Positions 24,883 through 39,860 of a stretch of 45,315 nucleotides of DNA are shown in pieces (position 1 is the stretch's first letter; each line of letters opens with the position of its first letter). The position numbers were made by a program, and so were the translations under genes. The notes beneath the pieces are model-generated. The model saw only the letters and a program-made list of their open reading frames with translations. It was not told the DNA's origin and did no database searches. Origin of the DNA: an uncultured beta proteobacterium (GTDB taxonomy: Bacteria > Pseudomonadota > Gammaproteobacteria > Burkholderiales > Burkholderiaceae_C); NCBI GenBank assembly GCA_903909815.1, contig CAIVXG010000163.1, positions 1 through 45,315 on the forward strand. The letters are read 5' to 3'.

Positions 24883-27297
24883 ATGAAACGCACTCTCAAG
24901 GCACTGGCGCTCGGATTGGCTGGCTTGTTGGTTCTGCTGGCCGCGGGCGCTGCCTGGTACATCCACAGCAAGCAGCCACAACGTAGCGGAGCCTTGAGCT
25001 TGGCTGCACTGGCTGCGCCGGTGAGCGTGCGCTACGACGAACGTGGCGTGCCCCATATCCGCGCCGAAAACGAGACCGATCTTTACCGCGCATTGGGCTA
25101 CGTCCAGGCACAGGACCGACTGTTCCAGATGGAGATGACGCGGCGCCTGGCCAACGGCGAACTGGCTGAAGTCCTGGGGCCCAAGCTGCTGGAAGTAGAC
25201 AAGTTCTTCCGCACACTGGGCCTGAACGATCACGCCCAAAGTTACGTCGCCGCGATGGACAAGAGCACCCCCAGCTACCACGCTTTGCTGGCCTACCTGG
25301 ATGGCATCAACCAGTTCCAGGCGACTCACCCCGCGCCCATGGAGTTTGACGTGTTGGGCATACCCAAGCGGCCCTTTACCCCGGGCGACACCATGGCCGT
25401 GGTTGGCTACATGGCCTACAGCTTTGCCCCCGCCATCAAGACCGATCCGGCACTGACCTTCGTGCGCGACAAACTCGGGCCCGACTACCTCAAGCTGTTC
25501 GATCTGGATTGGCATGCCCAGGGCGTGCTCAAGCCCCCTGTCACGCCGGTGACGACCTTGAGCGGTGCCGATTGGCGTGGCCTGGAACACCTGGCGCAGA
25601 TCAGTCAACAAGCCACCGAATTGATGGCGATGCCCGCCTTTGAAGGCAGCAATGCCTGGGCCATTGCAGGCCAACGCACGGCCAGCGGCAAGCCCATGCT
25701 GTCGGGCGATCCTCACATTGGTTTTTCCGTCCCGTCGGTGTGGTATGAGGCGCAACTGTCTGCGCCCGGAGTGGATCTGTACGGCAACTTCCTGACGCTC
25801 ACGCCCTCGGCGCTACTGGGCCACAACCTGCAGTTCGCCTGGAGCCTGACCATGTTCGAGAACGACGACATGGACTTCGTTGCAGAAAGGCGCAATCCGG
25901 ACAACGCGAACCAGGTCTGGTACCACGGCCAGTGGGTGGATCTGCAGCAGCGCGTGCAAACCATTGCGGTCAAGGGTGCGGCGCCGGTCGAACTGGTGGT
26001 GCTGCGCTCGCCCCACGGGCCGATCGTCAACAGCGCGCTGGGTGAGACTGCGGGCAGCACGCCCATCGCCATGTGGTGGGCCTTCCTGGAAACCGAGAAC
26101 CCGGCACTGCAGGGCCTTTATGAACTCAACCGGGCCGACACGCTGATCAAGGCGCGCACGGCAGCGAGCAAGATTCACGCTCCGGGTCTGAACCTCGTCT
26201 GGGCCAACGCCTCGGGCGACATCGGCTGGTGGGCGGCCGCAAAATTGCCAATTCGCCCGGCTGGCGTCAACCCCAGCTTCATACTGGACGGCAGCAGCAC
26301 CGAATCGGACAAGGTCGGCTACACCCCCTTCGGCGACAACCCCCATGAAGAGAACCCGGCCCGCGGCTACATCATGTCGGCGAACCACCAACCGCTGGCC
26401 GTCAACGGCGTGGCCGTTCCAGGCTACTACTGCATCTGGGACCGGGCCCAGGAACTGGAAGACGCCTTGAGCATCCCCGGCCTCAAGTGGGATACGGCGC
26501 GCAGTCAGGCGCTGCAACTCAACGTCCATTCCGGCTATTCGGCGCGCATCATCCAGCCGCTGCTGCCGGTGCTGCGCGACGTGGTGACCGACCCTGGCGA
26601 GCGGGCCCTGCTGGAACAACTGGCCGCATGGGACGGCAAAGAGACGGTGCAGAGCACGATGGCCACGCTGTTCCATCAAATGCTGTACGAACTGGCGGTG
26701 GCGGCCATGTCCGACAGGTTGGGTCAGGCCCGCTTCAAGAACCTGCTTCAGACCCATGCACTGGACTTTGCCTTGCCGCGTCTGGCCGCCGATGCGAGTT
26801 CCCCGTGGTGGAGCAACGCCCACAATGCGGGCAGGGAAAACCGCGTCGCCACCGTCAAGACGATGTGGCGCGCCACCCTCACCCACCTGCAACAGACTTT
26901 CGGGTCGGACCCCGCGGGCTGGACCTGGGGCAAGGCCCACACACTCACGCACAACCATCCGCTGGGAACACAAAAGCCTCTGGACAAATTATTCAATGTC
27001 GGCCCATTTGCTGTGCCGGGTGGGCGCGAATTGCCTAACAATCTGGGCGGCGATATCGGCCCCGCACCGTGGGCCGTCAGCATGGGGCCGTCCACGCGCC
27101 GGGTGATCGACTTTGGCGACGTATCCAAGGCGGTGGGCATCAACCCCGTCGGTCAGAGCGGTGTGCTGTTCGACGCCCACTACGCCGACCAGGCGGCGGA
27201 CTACATCCAGGGCAAATACCAGCCGTTGCACTTGAGCCAGTCCGACGTGACTGCATTCACGCGCAGCACGCTGATATTGGAGCCGGCACGTCCATGA
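24883..27297 (+). CDS. Penicillin-acylase-family N-terminal-nucleophile hydrolase
   Basis: This 804-residue Ntn hydrolase precursor begins with a membrane or signal segment (residues 8-28). The alpha-chain follows (RYDERGVPHIRAENETDLYRALGYVQAQDRLFQMEMTRR, the S45 hallmark). After a spacer comes the beta-chain, starting at the nucleophile Ser256 in FEGSNAWAIAGQRT, where autocleavage between Gly255 and Ser256 would occur. Later segments match the family (SGDPHIGFSVPSVWYEAQL, MFENDDMDFVAERRNP). S45 enzymes hydrolyse amides such as penicillins or acyl-homoserine lactones; the substrate here is unknown. It lies 24 bp after hpnE on the same strand and is probably cotranscribed with the squalene genes, which is notable. 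Confidence 0.88.
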   Translation: MKRTLKALALGLAGLLVLLAAGAAWYIHSKQPQRSGALSLAALAAPVSVRYDERGVPHIRAENETDLYRALGYVQAQDRLFQMEMTRRLANGELAEVLGPKLLEVDKFFRTLGLNDHAQSYVAAMDKSTPSYHALLAYLDGINQFQATHPAPMEFDVLGIPKRPFTPGDTMAVVGYMAYSFAPAIKTDPALTFVRDKLGPDYLKLFDLDWHAQGVLKPPVTPVTTLSGADWRGLEHLAQISQQATELMAMPAFEGSNAWAIAGQRTASGKPMLSGDPHIGFSVPSVWYEAQLSAPGVDLYGNFLTLTPSALLGHNLQFAWSLTMFENDDMDFVAERRNPDNANQVWYHGQWVDLQQRVQTIAVKGAAPVELVVLRSPHGPIVNSALGETAGSTPIAMWWAFLETENPALQGLYELNRADTLIKARTAASKIHAPGLNLVWANASGDIGWWAAAKLPIRPAGVNPSFILDGSSTESDKVGYTPFGDNPHEENPARGYIMSANHQPLAVNGVAVPGYYCIWDRAQELEDALSIPGLKWDTARSQALQLNVHSGYSARIIQPLLPVLRDVVTDPGERALLEQLAAWDGKETVQSTMATLFHQMLYELAVAAMSDRLGQARFKNLLQTHALDFALPRLAADASSPWWSNAHNAGRENRVATVKTMWRATLTHLQQTFGSDPAGWTWGKAHTLTHNHPLGTQKPLDKLFNVGPFAVPGGRELPNNLGGDIGPAPWAVSMGPSTRRVIDFGDVSKAVGINPVGQSGVLFDAHYADQAADYIQGKYQPLHLSQSDVTAFTRSTLILEPARP

Positions 27298-27379
27298 AGA
27301 GCTCCCGGGGAGCCAGACCAAGGTTGCTGCGAACTTCCGGCCACTGAAGTGCCGCGCCTGAGCCCGTGAAAAATCAGGG
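27298..27379. other. Intergenic region between convergent genes
   Basis: The 82 bp between the acylase stop and the stop of the convergent glutathione-S-transferase gene hold only weak inverted repeats and no clear terminator. Confidence 0.3.
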
Positions 27380-28000
27380 TCACAGGGCCTTGGCGCGAAC
27401 ATAGGCCGGTCGGGCCAGACAGCCCTGCAGCCACGCTTGCGTGTGCGGCAAGGACGCCAGCAGCGCCGCTGCCGGGCGGACCCAGTTCACGACCGACGAA
27501 ACTGTCACATCGGCCACGGTGAAGCGCTCACCCGCCATGAACCTGTGCCCTTGCAAATGCTGTTCCAGCACACGCAGCGGAGTTGCCAGGCGCTTTTCGG
27601 CAGCCTGCGCCAGTTCGGGCTTGCGCTGCTCTGCGGGCATGGCGAGGCGATGCATCAACACCGTCAGTGCGTCCTTCTCCAGTTCGGTCACGGTCCAGAA
27701 GGTCCAACGCAGGCTTTGCGCCTCTTCGCTGTGGGTGTGCGGCGCAATGCTGCCAGACTGATTGGCACCGAAGCGCCGTGCCAGGTACAAGGCGCAGGCC
27801 ATGGACTCCCAGACGATGATGCCGTCGTCGTCGAGCACCGGAATATGGCCGTTCGGATTCAGCGCCAGGAATTCGGGTGTGTGCGTGGCGCCGCCTTGAT
27901 AGCGCTGCGCGATGTGTTCATAGCTCAGGCCCATTTCTTCCGCCACCCACAGCGGGCGAATGGCGCGTGAGGCAGCGATGCCGTAGATTTTCAGGGCCAT
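27380..28000 (-). CDS. Glutathione S-transferase family protein
   Basis: This 206-residue protein has the thioredoxin-like N-terminal domain of bacterial GSTs (LKIYGIAASRAIRPLWVAEEMGLSYEHI) with the cis-proline/glutathione-binding NPNGHIPVLDDDGIIVWESMACALYLARRF. An all-helical C-terminal domain follows (GERFTVADVTVSSVVNWVRP). It probably conjugates or binds glutathione in detoxification; the substrate is unknown. The start at 28000 (MALKIYG) is chosen because the fold begins there; the frame runs 22 codons further upstream. It is divergent from ferrochelatase, with a 113-bp shared promoter region. Confidence 0.85.
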   Translation of the reverse strand: MALKIYGIAASRAIRPLWVAEEMGLSYEHIAQRYQGGATHTPEFLALNPNGHIPVLDDDGIIVWESMACALYLARRFGANQSGSIAPHTHSEEAQSLRWTFWTVTELEKDALTVLMHRLAMPAEQRKPELAQAAEKRLATPLRVLEQHLQGHRFMAGERFTVADVTVSSVVNWVRPAAALLASLPHTQAWLQGCLARPAYVRAKAL

Positions 28001-28113
28001 GAGGCTTGCTCCAATAAGTTGAACGCGCTGACCTTCATGACTCGGTGCGCTTCGCAGCACAGGCAAGAAGGTCGGACTTGGCCGGGGTCAAGCACTTTAA
28101 TGGAGAATAGCGC

Positions 28114-31249
<3,136 letters not shown>

Positions 31250-31336
31250 CAGCCAGGCTTGCTTTCACGTTAAGGTTTTTCAGCTTTCTCTGCATCGATC
31301 GGTGCCAAAGACGCGCAGGTGGGACAATCGTGGCCT
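31250..31336. other. Short intergenic region before rsmB
   Basis: The 87 bp between fadH and the rRNA methyltransferase gene are AT-richer than the flanks and contain GACAATCG just before the start, a possible -10 region. No terminator with a clear stem is seen. Confidence 0.3.
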
Positions 31337-32641
31337 ATGCATCCAAAAGCCCTGCTTGAAGCCAGCTCAGAACTGGTCCGTCTCGTCCTCAAATTCGACC
31401 ATCCCACCGTCGCCATCGTGGCGCGGTTCTTCCGCGACAACCGGGGTCTGGGGCCGCGCGAGCGCGCCACCCTGACCGACACCGTGTACGCCGTGCTGCG
31501 CTACAAACTGCTGTTTGAACACTTTGCGCCGTCCGGTTCAGGACCACGCGAGCGCCGGCTGGCGATCCTGGGTCTGGCACACAGCCAGAAGGAGCAGGGA
31601 GCGCGTCTGAACGCAGCGCAGACGCAGGCGGCAGCGGATTTTCTGAGCAGCGCACTGACCGATCAGGAACGGGCCTGGCTGGAGCAATGCCAGCAGATAC
31701 AGGTCGGCGATTTGCTCGAACGCCATCGCCACAATTTGCCCGAATGGCTGGTGACCCCGCTCAAGGACACCCTGGGCGCGGCGTTCTGGCCGCTGGTCCA
31801 GAGTCTGGACCAGATGGCGCCGCTCGATCTGCGCGTGAACGCCTTGAACGACAAACGTCCCGAAGTGCAAAAGGAATTGAAGGCCGCGGGCATCGACACC
31901 ACGCCCACGCCCTACTCACCCTGGGGCCTGCGCGTCAAAGGCAAGCCTTCGCTGGCCAAGGCGTCAGCGTTTGTGCGCGGCGCGGTGGAAGTGCAGGACG
32001 AGGGCTCGCAACTGCTGGCGCTGCTGCTGGACGCCAAGCGCGGCGAGATGGTGGTGGACTTTTGCGCGGGTGCCGGTGGCAAGACCCTGGCCATAGGCGC
32101 GGCCATGCGCAACACCGGTCGGCTCTATGCCTTCGACACCTCGGCCCATCGGCTCGATGCGCTCAAGCCCCGACTGGCACGCAGCGGACTCTCCAACGTG
32201 CACCCGGCGGCGCTGGCGCATGAGCGCGACGACCGCATCAAACGTCTGGCTGGCAAGATCGACCGCGTGCTGGTTGATGCGCCGTGCTCGGGTCTGGGAA
32301 CGCTGCGCCGACATCCCGATTTGAAATGGCGTCAGACCGAAAAAACGGTGGCAGAGTTGGCCGCCATGCAGACGGCTATCCTGCAAAGCGCCTCGCGTTT
32401 GCTAAAAGCCGGTGGTCGTCTGGTATACGCCACTTGCAGCCTGTTGCCCCAGGAGAACGAGGCCGTAGCGTTGGCGTTCTCGCAGGCCCATCCGGAATTC
32501 ACCGCGCTGGACGTGGGCGAGCTGCTGAGCCAGTTCAAGGTGGATGACGCCGCCACGCTGTGCAGCGGTCCCTACTTGAGACTGTGGCCGCATCGGCACG
32601 GCACGGACGGGTTCTTTGCAGCGGTGTGGGAGCGCAAATAG
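31337..32641 (+). CDS. rsmB: RsmB-like 16S rRNA (cytosine-5) methyltransferase
   Basis: This 434-residue protein belongs to the NOL1/NOP2/Sun family. An N-terminal NusB-like helical domain is followed by a SAM-dependent methyltransferase domain with the cofactor motif VVDFCAGAGGKTLAIGAAM. The two family cysteines are in VDAPCSGLGTLRRHPDLKWR (motif IV) and YATCSLLPQENE (motif VI). E. coli RsmB (429 residues) methylates C967 of 16S rRNA. The specific target here is inferred from length and domain order. The start at 31337 (MHPKAL) is preferred over the upstream in-frame start. The gene is convergent with exbD, 30 bp away. Confidence 0.85.
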   Translation: MHPKALLEASSELVRLVLKFDHPTVAIVARFFRDNRGLGPRERATLTDTVYAVLRYKLLFEHFAPSGSGPRERRLAILGLAHSQKEQGARLNAAQTQAAADFLSSALTDQERAWLEQCQQIQVGDLLERHRHNLPEWLVTPLKDTLGAAFWPLVQSLDQMAPLDLRVNALNDKRPEVQKELKAAGIDTTPTPYSPWGLRVKGKPSLAKASAFVRGAVEVQDEGSQLLALLLDAKRGEMVVDFCAGAGGKTLAIGAAMRNTGRLYAFDTSAHRLDALKPRLARSGLSNVHPAALAHERDDRIKRLAGKIDRVLVDAPCSGLGTLRRHPDLKWRQTEKTVAELAAMQTAILQSASRLLKAGGRLVYATCSLLPQENEAVALAFSQAHPEFTALDVGELLSQFKVDDAATLCSGPYLRLWPHRHGTDGFFAAVWERK

Positions 32642-32671
32642 CGTCCCAGCTTCCTGCGCAAAAGCGCTGCC

Positions 32672-33100
32672 TCAGGGGGCCCCGGCCGAGCCGGTGGTCT
32701 GCGCCGCGAAAGTGATCTGGCTCAGGCCCGAGCGCCTTGCCGCTTCCATCACCGTGATCACGGACTGGTGCGTGGCATTCGCGTCGGCATGGATGATGAC
32801 CACCGCCTCCTTACCCGCCTTGGCCGCATCGCTCAAGGCGAGCGTGATTTCCTCCACGCTACGCCCCGCAATCGCCGCGCCATTGACCACGTAGCGGCCG
32901 TCGCTGCTCACCGCCACAACGACTTCCCGTGGGTAGTCGCGCTGTGCCTGCGTGTCGGCCGTGGGCAGCCTGATCTGCAACTCTGTGAACTTGGCGTAGG
33001 TGGTGGAGAGCATCAGGAAGATCACCACCACCAGCAGCACGTCGATGAACGGAATCAGATTGATTTCCGGCTCCTCGTGCGGGCGTTTGCGAAATTTCAT
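32672..33100 (-). CDS. exbD: ExbD/TolR-family biopolymer transport protein
   Basis: This 142-residue inner-membrane protein has a short cytoplasmic N-terminus (KFRKRPHEEPEINLIPFID), one transmembrane helix (about residues 17-37, VLLVVVIFLMLSTTY) carrying the proton-pathway aspartate in PFIDVLLV, and a periplasmic domain. It forms the motor complex with the ExbB encoded just upstream, whose stop overlaps its ATG by four bases. ExbBD drive TonB-dependent uptake; no tonB is in the window, and a TolQR role is less likely because no tol-pal genes are present. Confidence 0.88.
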   Translation of the reverse strand: MKFRKRPHEEPEINLIPFIDVLLVVVIFLMLSTTYAKFTELQIRLPTADTQAQRDYPREVVVAVSSDGRYVVNGAAIAGRSVEEITLALSDAAKAGKEAVVIIHADANATHQSVITVMEAARRSGLSQITFAAQTTGSAGAP

Positions 33101-33732
33101 GCCGTGACCCTCAGGGTTTTGAGGTGCCGCGCGAACTGATCCGCCGCCAGTTCCAGTGTCAACAGGTAGGCATCCACCGTGGCGCGGAAATAGCGCCAGA
33201 AGATCAGCGAAGGAATCGCCACCATGAGACCGAACGCGGTGTTGTACAAAGCCACCGAAATGCCGTGCGCCAATTGCGCTGGATTGGCACCACCCGCGCC
33301 TGTAGCAGGAGTCTGCGAGCCGAAAATTTCTATCATGCCGATGACGGTTCCCAGCAACCCCAGCAAGGGAGCAGCCGAGGCGATCGTGGCCAGGGCGCTG
33401 AGGTAGCGCTCCATGCGGTGCGCTACTTCGCGGCCAGAACCCTCCATGGTGGCGCGCAGGTCCTGCTCGCTGCAGCGCGGATTCATGCTCAGGTAACTCA
33501 GGCCGCTGGCCAGTACTTCGCCCAGTGCCGAGTTTTTTGCCAGTTTGTCCACCACCTCACGTGGCGGCACGGCTGTGCGCGAAACCAGCAGCGCTTCGCC
33601 CAGCAGCTTGGGCGGCGCGATGCGGGCGAGCTTGAGGTTGAGCAGTCGCTCAATCACGACGGCAACGGCCAGAAGTGAACAAAGAATCAAGGGCCAGATG
33701 GGCCACCCTGCGGCGAGGATGATTGAAACCAA
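33097..33732 (-). CDS. exbB: ExbB/TolQ/MotA-family proton channel, TTG start
   Basis: This protein of about 211 residues has three transmembrane helices: AAGWPIWPLILCSLLAVAVVI near the N-terminus, then ASAAPLLGLLGTVIGMIEIF (the family signature), and the helix containing GLMVAIPSLIFWRYF. It is the ExbB partner of the following ExbD. The frame has no convincing ATG; an upstream ATG at 33846 would add 38 non-hydrophobic residues, including ACGCGLGHNR. The TTG at 33732 has GGAG five bases before it and gives the usual short N-terminus, so it is taken as the start. Confidence 0.85.
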   Translation of the reverse strand: MVSIILAAGWPIWPLILCSLLAVAVVIERLLNLKLARIAPPKLLGEALLVSRTAVPPREVVDKLAKNSALGEVLASGLSYLSMNPRCSEQDLRATMEGSGREVAHRMERYLSALATIASAAPLLGLLGTVIGMIEIFGSQTPATGAGGANPAQLAHGISVALYNTAFGLMVAIPSLIFWRYFRATVDAYLLTLELAADQFARHLKTLRVTA

Positions 33733-33938
33733 GGAGCTCTCCGTAAGGCTGAAGGGAACGCGATTATGACCCAGCCCGCAGCCGCAAGCGGGCAAGGCTG
33801 GCGCCGACACCTCTGCGCTACTGCGTATAAAACGTCCCGCGCTCACTGCATGAAAACGGCAACGGCTTTACAATTGAGGATGGCTTTTTTCCGTGGAGAG
33901 TCCCAGCTGTCCACCTTACTTTTGGAAGATGGGGCAGT
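33733..33938. promoter_or_regulatory. Divergent promoter region between exbB and the desaturase
   Basis: About 200 bp without genes. A TACAAT -10-like box lies at 33869-33874 facing the desaturase, without a good -35. TATAAA-like sequence at 33834-33839 could serve either strand. No Fur-box match is obvious on inspection, although exbBD genes are often iron-regulated. Confidence 0.35.
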
Positions 33939-35153
33939 ATGAGTTCTATTGATGCAATCGGATTGACCACGGTGTTGGATGGGTTGCGCACCGGCGTCTG
34001 GAATCTGAGTTGGTGGCAGGTCGCCTTGTTCACCCTCGCGACGACGCACGTCACCATCGCCAGCGTCACCATTTTCCTGCACCGGCACCAAGCGCACCGT
34101 GCGCTGGACCTGCATCCTATTGCTGCGCATTTCTTCCGTTTTTGGCTGTGGTTGACGACCGGCACCGTGACCCGGGAATGGACTGCGGTACACCGCAAGC
34201 ACCACGCCAAATGCGAGCAGATCGGCGACCCGCACAGCCCCGTCGTGTTCGGCATCAGACGCGTGTTCTGGCAAGGCTACGAGCTTTACCGCACCGAGTG
34301 CGCGAACGCCCAGACCGTGCAGCGCTTTGGCCACAACACGCCCAATGACTGGCTGGAAAGAAATCTGTATGCCCGTCATGCATCCCTGGGCGTGGCGCTG
34401 CTGCTGGTGCTGGACCTGGCACTGTTCGGAGTCCTCGGTTTGACCGTGTGGGCGGTGCAGATGCTGTGGATTCCGATCACGGCCGCAGGCGTCATCAACG
34501 GCATCGGCCATTGGTGGGGTTACCGCAATTTCGAGACAGCGGACGCCAGCACCAACGTCTCGCCCTGGGGTTTTCTCATCGGCGGCGAGGAGTTGCACAA
34601 CAATCACCACACCTACCCCACCTCGGCCAAGCTTTCGGTCAAACCCTACGAGTTCGACATTGGCTGGTGCTATATCCGGGTGCTTGACACTCTGGGCCTG
34701 GCCACCGTCAAGAAAACGCCACCCAAGATGGCCTGGGGCGCGGTGCAACCGGTAGCCGACGAAAAAACGCTGGAAGCGCTGATCGCCAATCGCTACGAAA
34801 TCATGGCCCGCTATGCAGGTGAACTGCGCAGTGTTTGCCGTGCCGAGATCACCGTGCTCAAGGTGCGCCGGCAAGACCTGTCGGTGCTTAAAGCGGCGCG
34901 GCGCTGGCTGCACCGGGATCAGGAACAGGTGCCCGACTATGCGCAACCGAAAGTGGCACAGGCACGTGCTGCCAACCCTGTTTTGGACAAGATGCTCACG
35001 ATGCGCGAGGAACTGCGCTCACTTTGGTTGAGCCGCTCCCAGTCGCGCGAGCAACTCGCCGCCGAATTGCAGGCCTGGTGCCGGCGCGCCGAGGAGAGCG
35101 GCATCGCCGCGCTGCGGGAGTTTTCGATCCACCTCAGGGCCGCACGAACCTGA
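33939..35153 (+). CDS. Membrane fatty-acid (acyl-CoA/acyl-lipid) desaturase
   Basis: This 404-residue integral-membrane di-iron desaturase shows the three histidine boxes of the family: HRHQAH (about residues 47-52, HxxxxH), HRKHH (about 85-89) and HNNHH (about 222-226). Hydrophobic segments lie between them (FFRFWLWLTTG; ALLLVLDLALFGVLGLTVWAV). It most resembles stearoyl-type delta-9 desaturases of proteobacteria and would introduce a double bond into acyl chains, adjusting membrane fluidity. The last 110 or so residues (from about 290) are an extended charged helical tail beyond the usual catalytic core. A bidirectional terminator follows about 45 bp after the stop. Confidence 0.87.
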   Translation: MSSIDAIGLTTVLDGLRTGVWNLSWWQVALFTLATTHVTIASVTIFLHRHQAHRALDLHPIAAHFFRFWLWLTTGTVTREWTAVHRKHHAKCEQIGDPHSPVVFGIRRVFWQGYELYRTECANAQTVQRFGHNTPNDWLERNLYARHASLGVALLLVLDLALFGVLGLTVWAVQMLWIPITAAGVINGIGHWWGYRNFETADASTNVSPWGFLIGGEELHNNHHTYPTSAKLSVKPYEFDIGWCYIRVLDTLGLATVKKTPPKMAWGAVQPVADEKTLEALIANRYEIMARYAGELRSVCRAEITVLKVRRQDLSVLKAARRWLHRDQEQVPDYAQPKVAQARAANPVLDKMLTMREELRSLWLSRSQSREQLAAELQAWCRRAEESGIAALREFSIHLRAART

Positions 35154-35197
35154 GGGCTGGCGCGGCAACTGGCGTGCAAGCCGAAGCGGTGCGCGCC

Positions 35198-35235
35198 AAA
35201 AAAAATGCCCGCTGAATACCAGCGGGCATTTTTTT
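35198..35235. terminator. Bidirectional terminator between the desaturase gene and rpmG
   Basis: A run of eight A precedes the perfect stem ATGCCCGCT/AGCGGGCAT with a seven-base loop, followed by a T run. It serves the plus-strand desaturase and the convergent rpmB-rpmG transcript. Confidence 0.88.
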
Positions 35236-35252
35236 CAGAAGACTCGGCCGAA

Positions 35253-35423
35253 TTACTTCAGCTTCATTTCCTTGTAATCCACGTGCTTGCGAGCTTTGGG
35301 ATCAAATTTCTTGATCAACATCTTCTCGGGCATGGTTTTCTTGTTCTTGTCGGTCGTGTAGAAGTGACCGGTACCAGCTGTGGACTCCAGCTTGATTTTT
35401 TCGCGTCCGCCTTTGGATGCCAT
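35253..35423 (-). CDS. rpmG: 50S ribosomal protein L33
   Basis: The 56-residue product reads [15 protein letters not shown] at its start and ends YKEMKLK, a clear bL33. It lacks the zinc-binding cysteines, so it is the zinc-independent form. It is the second gene of the rpmB-rpmG pair, 18 bp after rpmB, and ends shortly before a strong terminator. It is an assembly component of the large subunit near the E site. Confidence 0.96.
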   Translation of the reverse strand: MASKGGREKIKLESTAGTGHFYTTDKNKKTMPEKMLIKKFDPKARKHVDYKEMKLK

Positions 35424-35441
35424 GATCTTGTTCCTTCAGGT

Positions 35442-35675
35442 TTATGCTTGGCCGCGGGCGCGCAGGTCTGCGAGCACGGAGTCGATGCCGTTCTTGTCGA
35501 TCATGCGCAGACCGGCGCAGGAGATGCGCAAGCGCACCCAGCGGTTTTCGCTCTCGACCCAGAAACGACGGTATTGCAGGTTCGGCAGGAACCGGCGCTT
35601 GGTTTTGTTGTTGGCGTGGGAGACATTGTTCCCAACCATCGGGCCTTTGCCCGTGACTTCACATACGCGTGCCAT
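35442..35675 (-). CDS. rpmB: 50S ribosomal protein L28
   Basis: The 77-residue product starts [20 protein letters not shown] and contains [13 protein letters not shown], typical of bL28. It has isolated cysteines only, so it is the zinc-free type, consistent with its L33 partner. It is the first gene of the rpmB-rpmG operon. A perfect TATAAT lies about 150 bp upstream. Confidence 0.96.
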   Translation of the reverse strand: MARVCEVTGKGPMVGNNVSHANNKTKRRFLPNLQYRRFWVESENRWVRLRISCAGLRMIDKNGIDSVLADLRARGQA

Positions 35676-35822
35676 GAGGACACTCCAGAAAATGACGCCG
35701 GTTTTCGCCGACGCGTTAACAGCTTTCGCCGCACCTCGCCACAGTCACTCCCATTCAGTCATGCCGTGGCGGTAGAGGAAATTCGCCTTCTGCTCCCAAA
35801 GGAGAATTCAGCAAAGCCTTGG

Positions 35823-35828
35823 ATTATA
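35823..35828 (-). promoter_or_regulatory. -10 box of the rpmB-rpmG promoter
   Basis: A perfect TATAAT on the minus strand between trxB and rpmB. A -35 box of consensus type is not seen at 16-18 bp, and the leader to rpmB would be about 140 nt. Confidence 0.4.
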
Positions 35829-35868
35829 TCCGGAGTCGAAAACCTGCCCGCAGCCCCGTCCCACTCGC

Positions 35869-39208
<3,340 letters not shown>

Positions 39209-39213
39209 AACCG

Positions 39214-39858
39214 ATGAAGAAACTATTTATCCTGACGGCCACGATTTGTTGCGCGCAACTTGCGGGCGCGGGCGCCATGGAAAGTCTCGACGCCTTCATT
39301 CACCACGCACAAAGTGGGCGCGCCGCATTCACCCAGGTCGTGACCGCGCCGGCGCGCGACACACAGGCCGCGCGCAGCAAGTCGTCCAGCGGTACCTTTG
39401 AGTTTTCTCGTCCAGGGAAATTTCGCTTCCATTACCAAAAACCGTTCGAACAGACCATCGTCGCCGACGGCCAGACGCTGTGGCTGTTCGACGTCGATCT
39501 GAACCAGGTGACATCGCGCAAGCAATCCGCCACGCTGGGCTCGACGCCTGCCGCACTGATTGCCAGTGCGCCTGATCTGCGCGCCCTGCAGGCCGACTTC
39601 GTGCTCCAGGCTGCGCCCGACAAGGACGGCTTGCAATGGGTGCTGGCCACGCCCAAAGCCAAGGAAGGACAGTTGCAATCCGTGCGAGTGGGTCTGCGCG
39701 CCAAAGACCCGGTACCTGAATTGGCGGCGCTGGAGATTCTGGACAGTTTCGGCCAGCGCTCGCTGCTGAGCTTCAGCCAGGTCGAGATCAACCCCAAGCT
39801 GGCCGCCGACACCTTCAGCTTCAAGCCGCCAGCGGGAGCGGAACTGTTGCGCCAGTGA
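39214..39858 (+). CDS. lolA: Outer-membrane lipoprotein carrier protein LolA
   Basis: This 214-residue periplasmic chaperone moves lipoproteins from LolCDE to LolB. A signal peptide (residues 1-21, ending AGAGA) is followed by the LolA beta-barrel. Typical segments are FEFSRPGKFRFHYQKPFEQTIVADGQTLWLFDVDLNQVT and the C-terminal FSFKPPAGAELL. It is tightly packed between ftsK and rarA, the conserved gene order ftsK-lolA-rarA. Confidence 0.94.
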   Translation: MKKLFILTATICCAQLAGAGAMESLDAFIHHAQSGRAAFTQVVTAPARDTQAARSKSSSGTFEFSRPGKFRFHYQKPFEQTIVADGQTLWLFDVDLNQVTSRKQSATLGSTPAALIASAPDLRALQADFVLQAAPDKDGLQWVLATPKAKEGQLQSVRVGLRAKDPVPELAALEILDSFGQRSLLSFSQVEINPKLAADTFSFKPPAGAELLRQ

Positions 39859-39860
39859 GC

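Noticed and set aside
24391-25755. Minus-strand frame of 454 codons opposite hpnE and the acylase
   Set aside because: It spans two well-supported plus-strand genes and has no recognisable motif.
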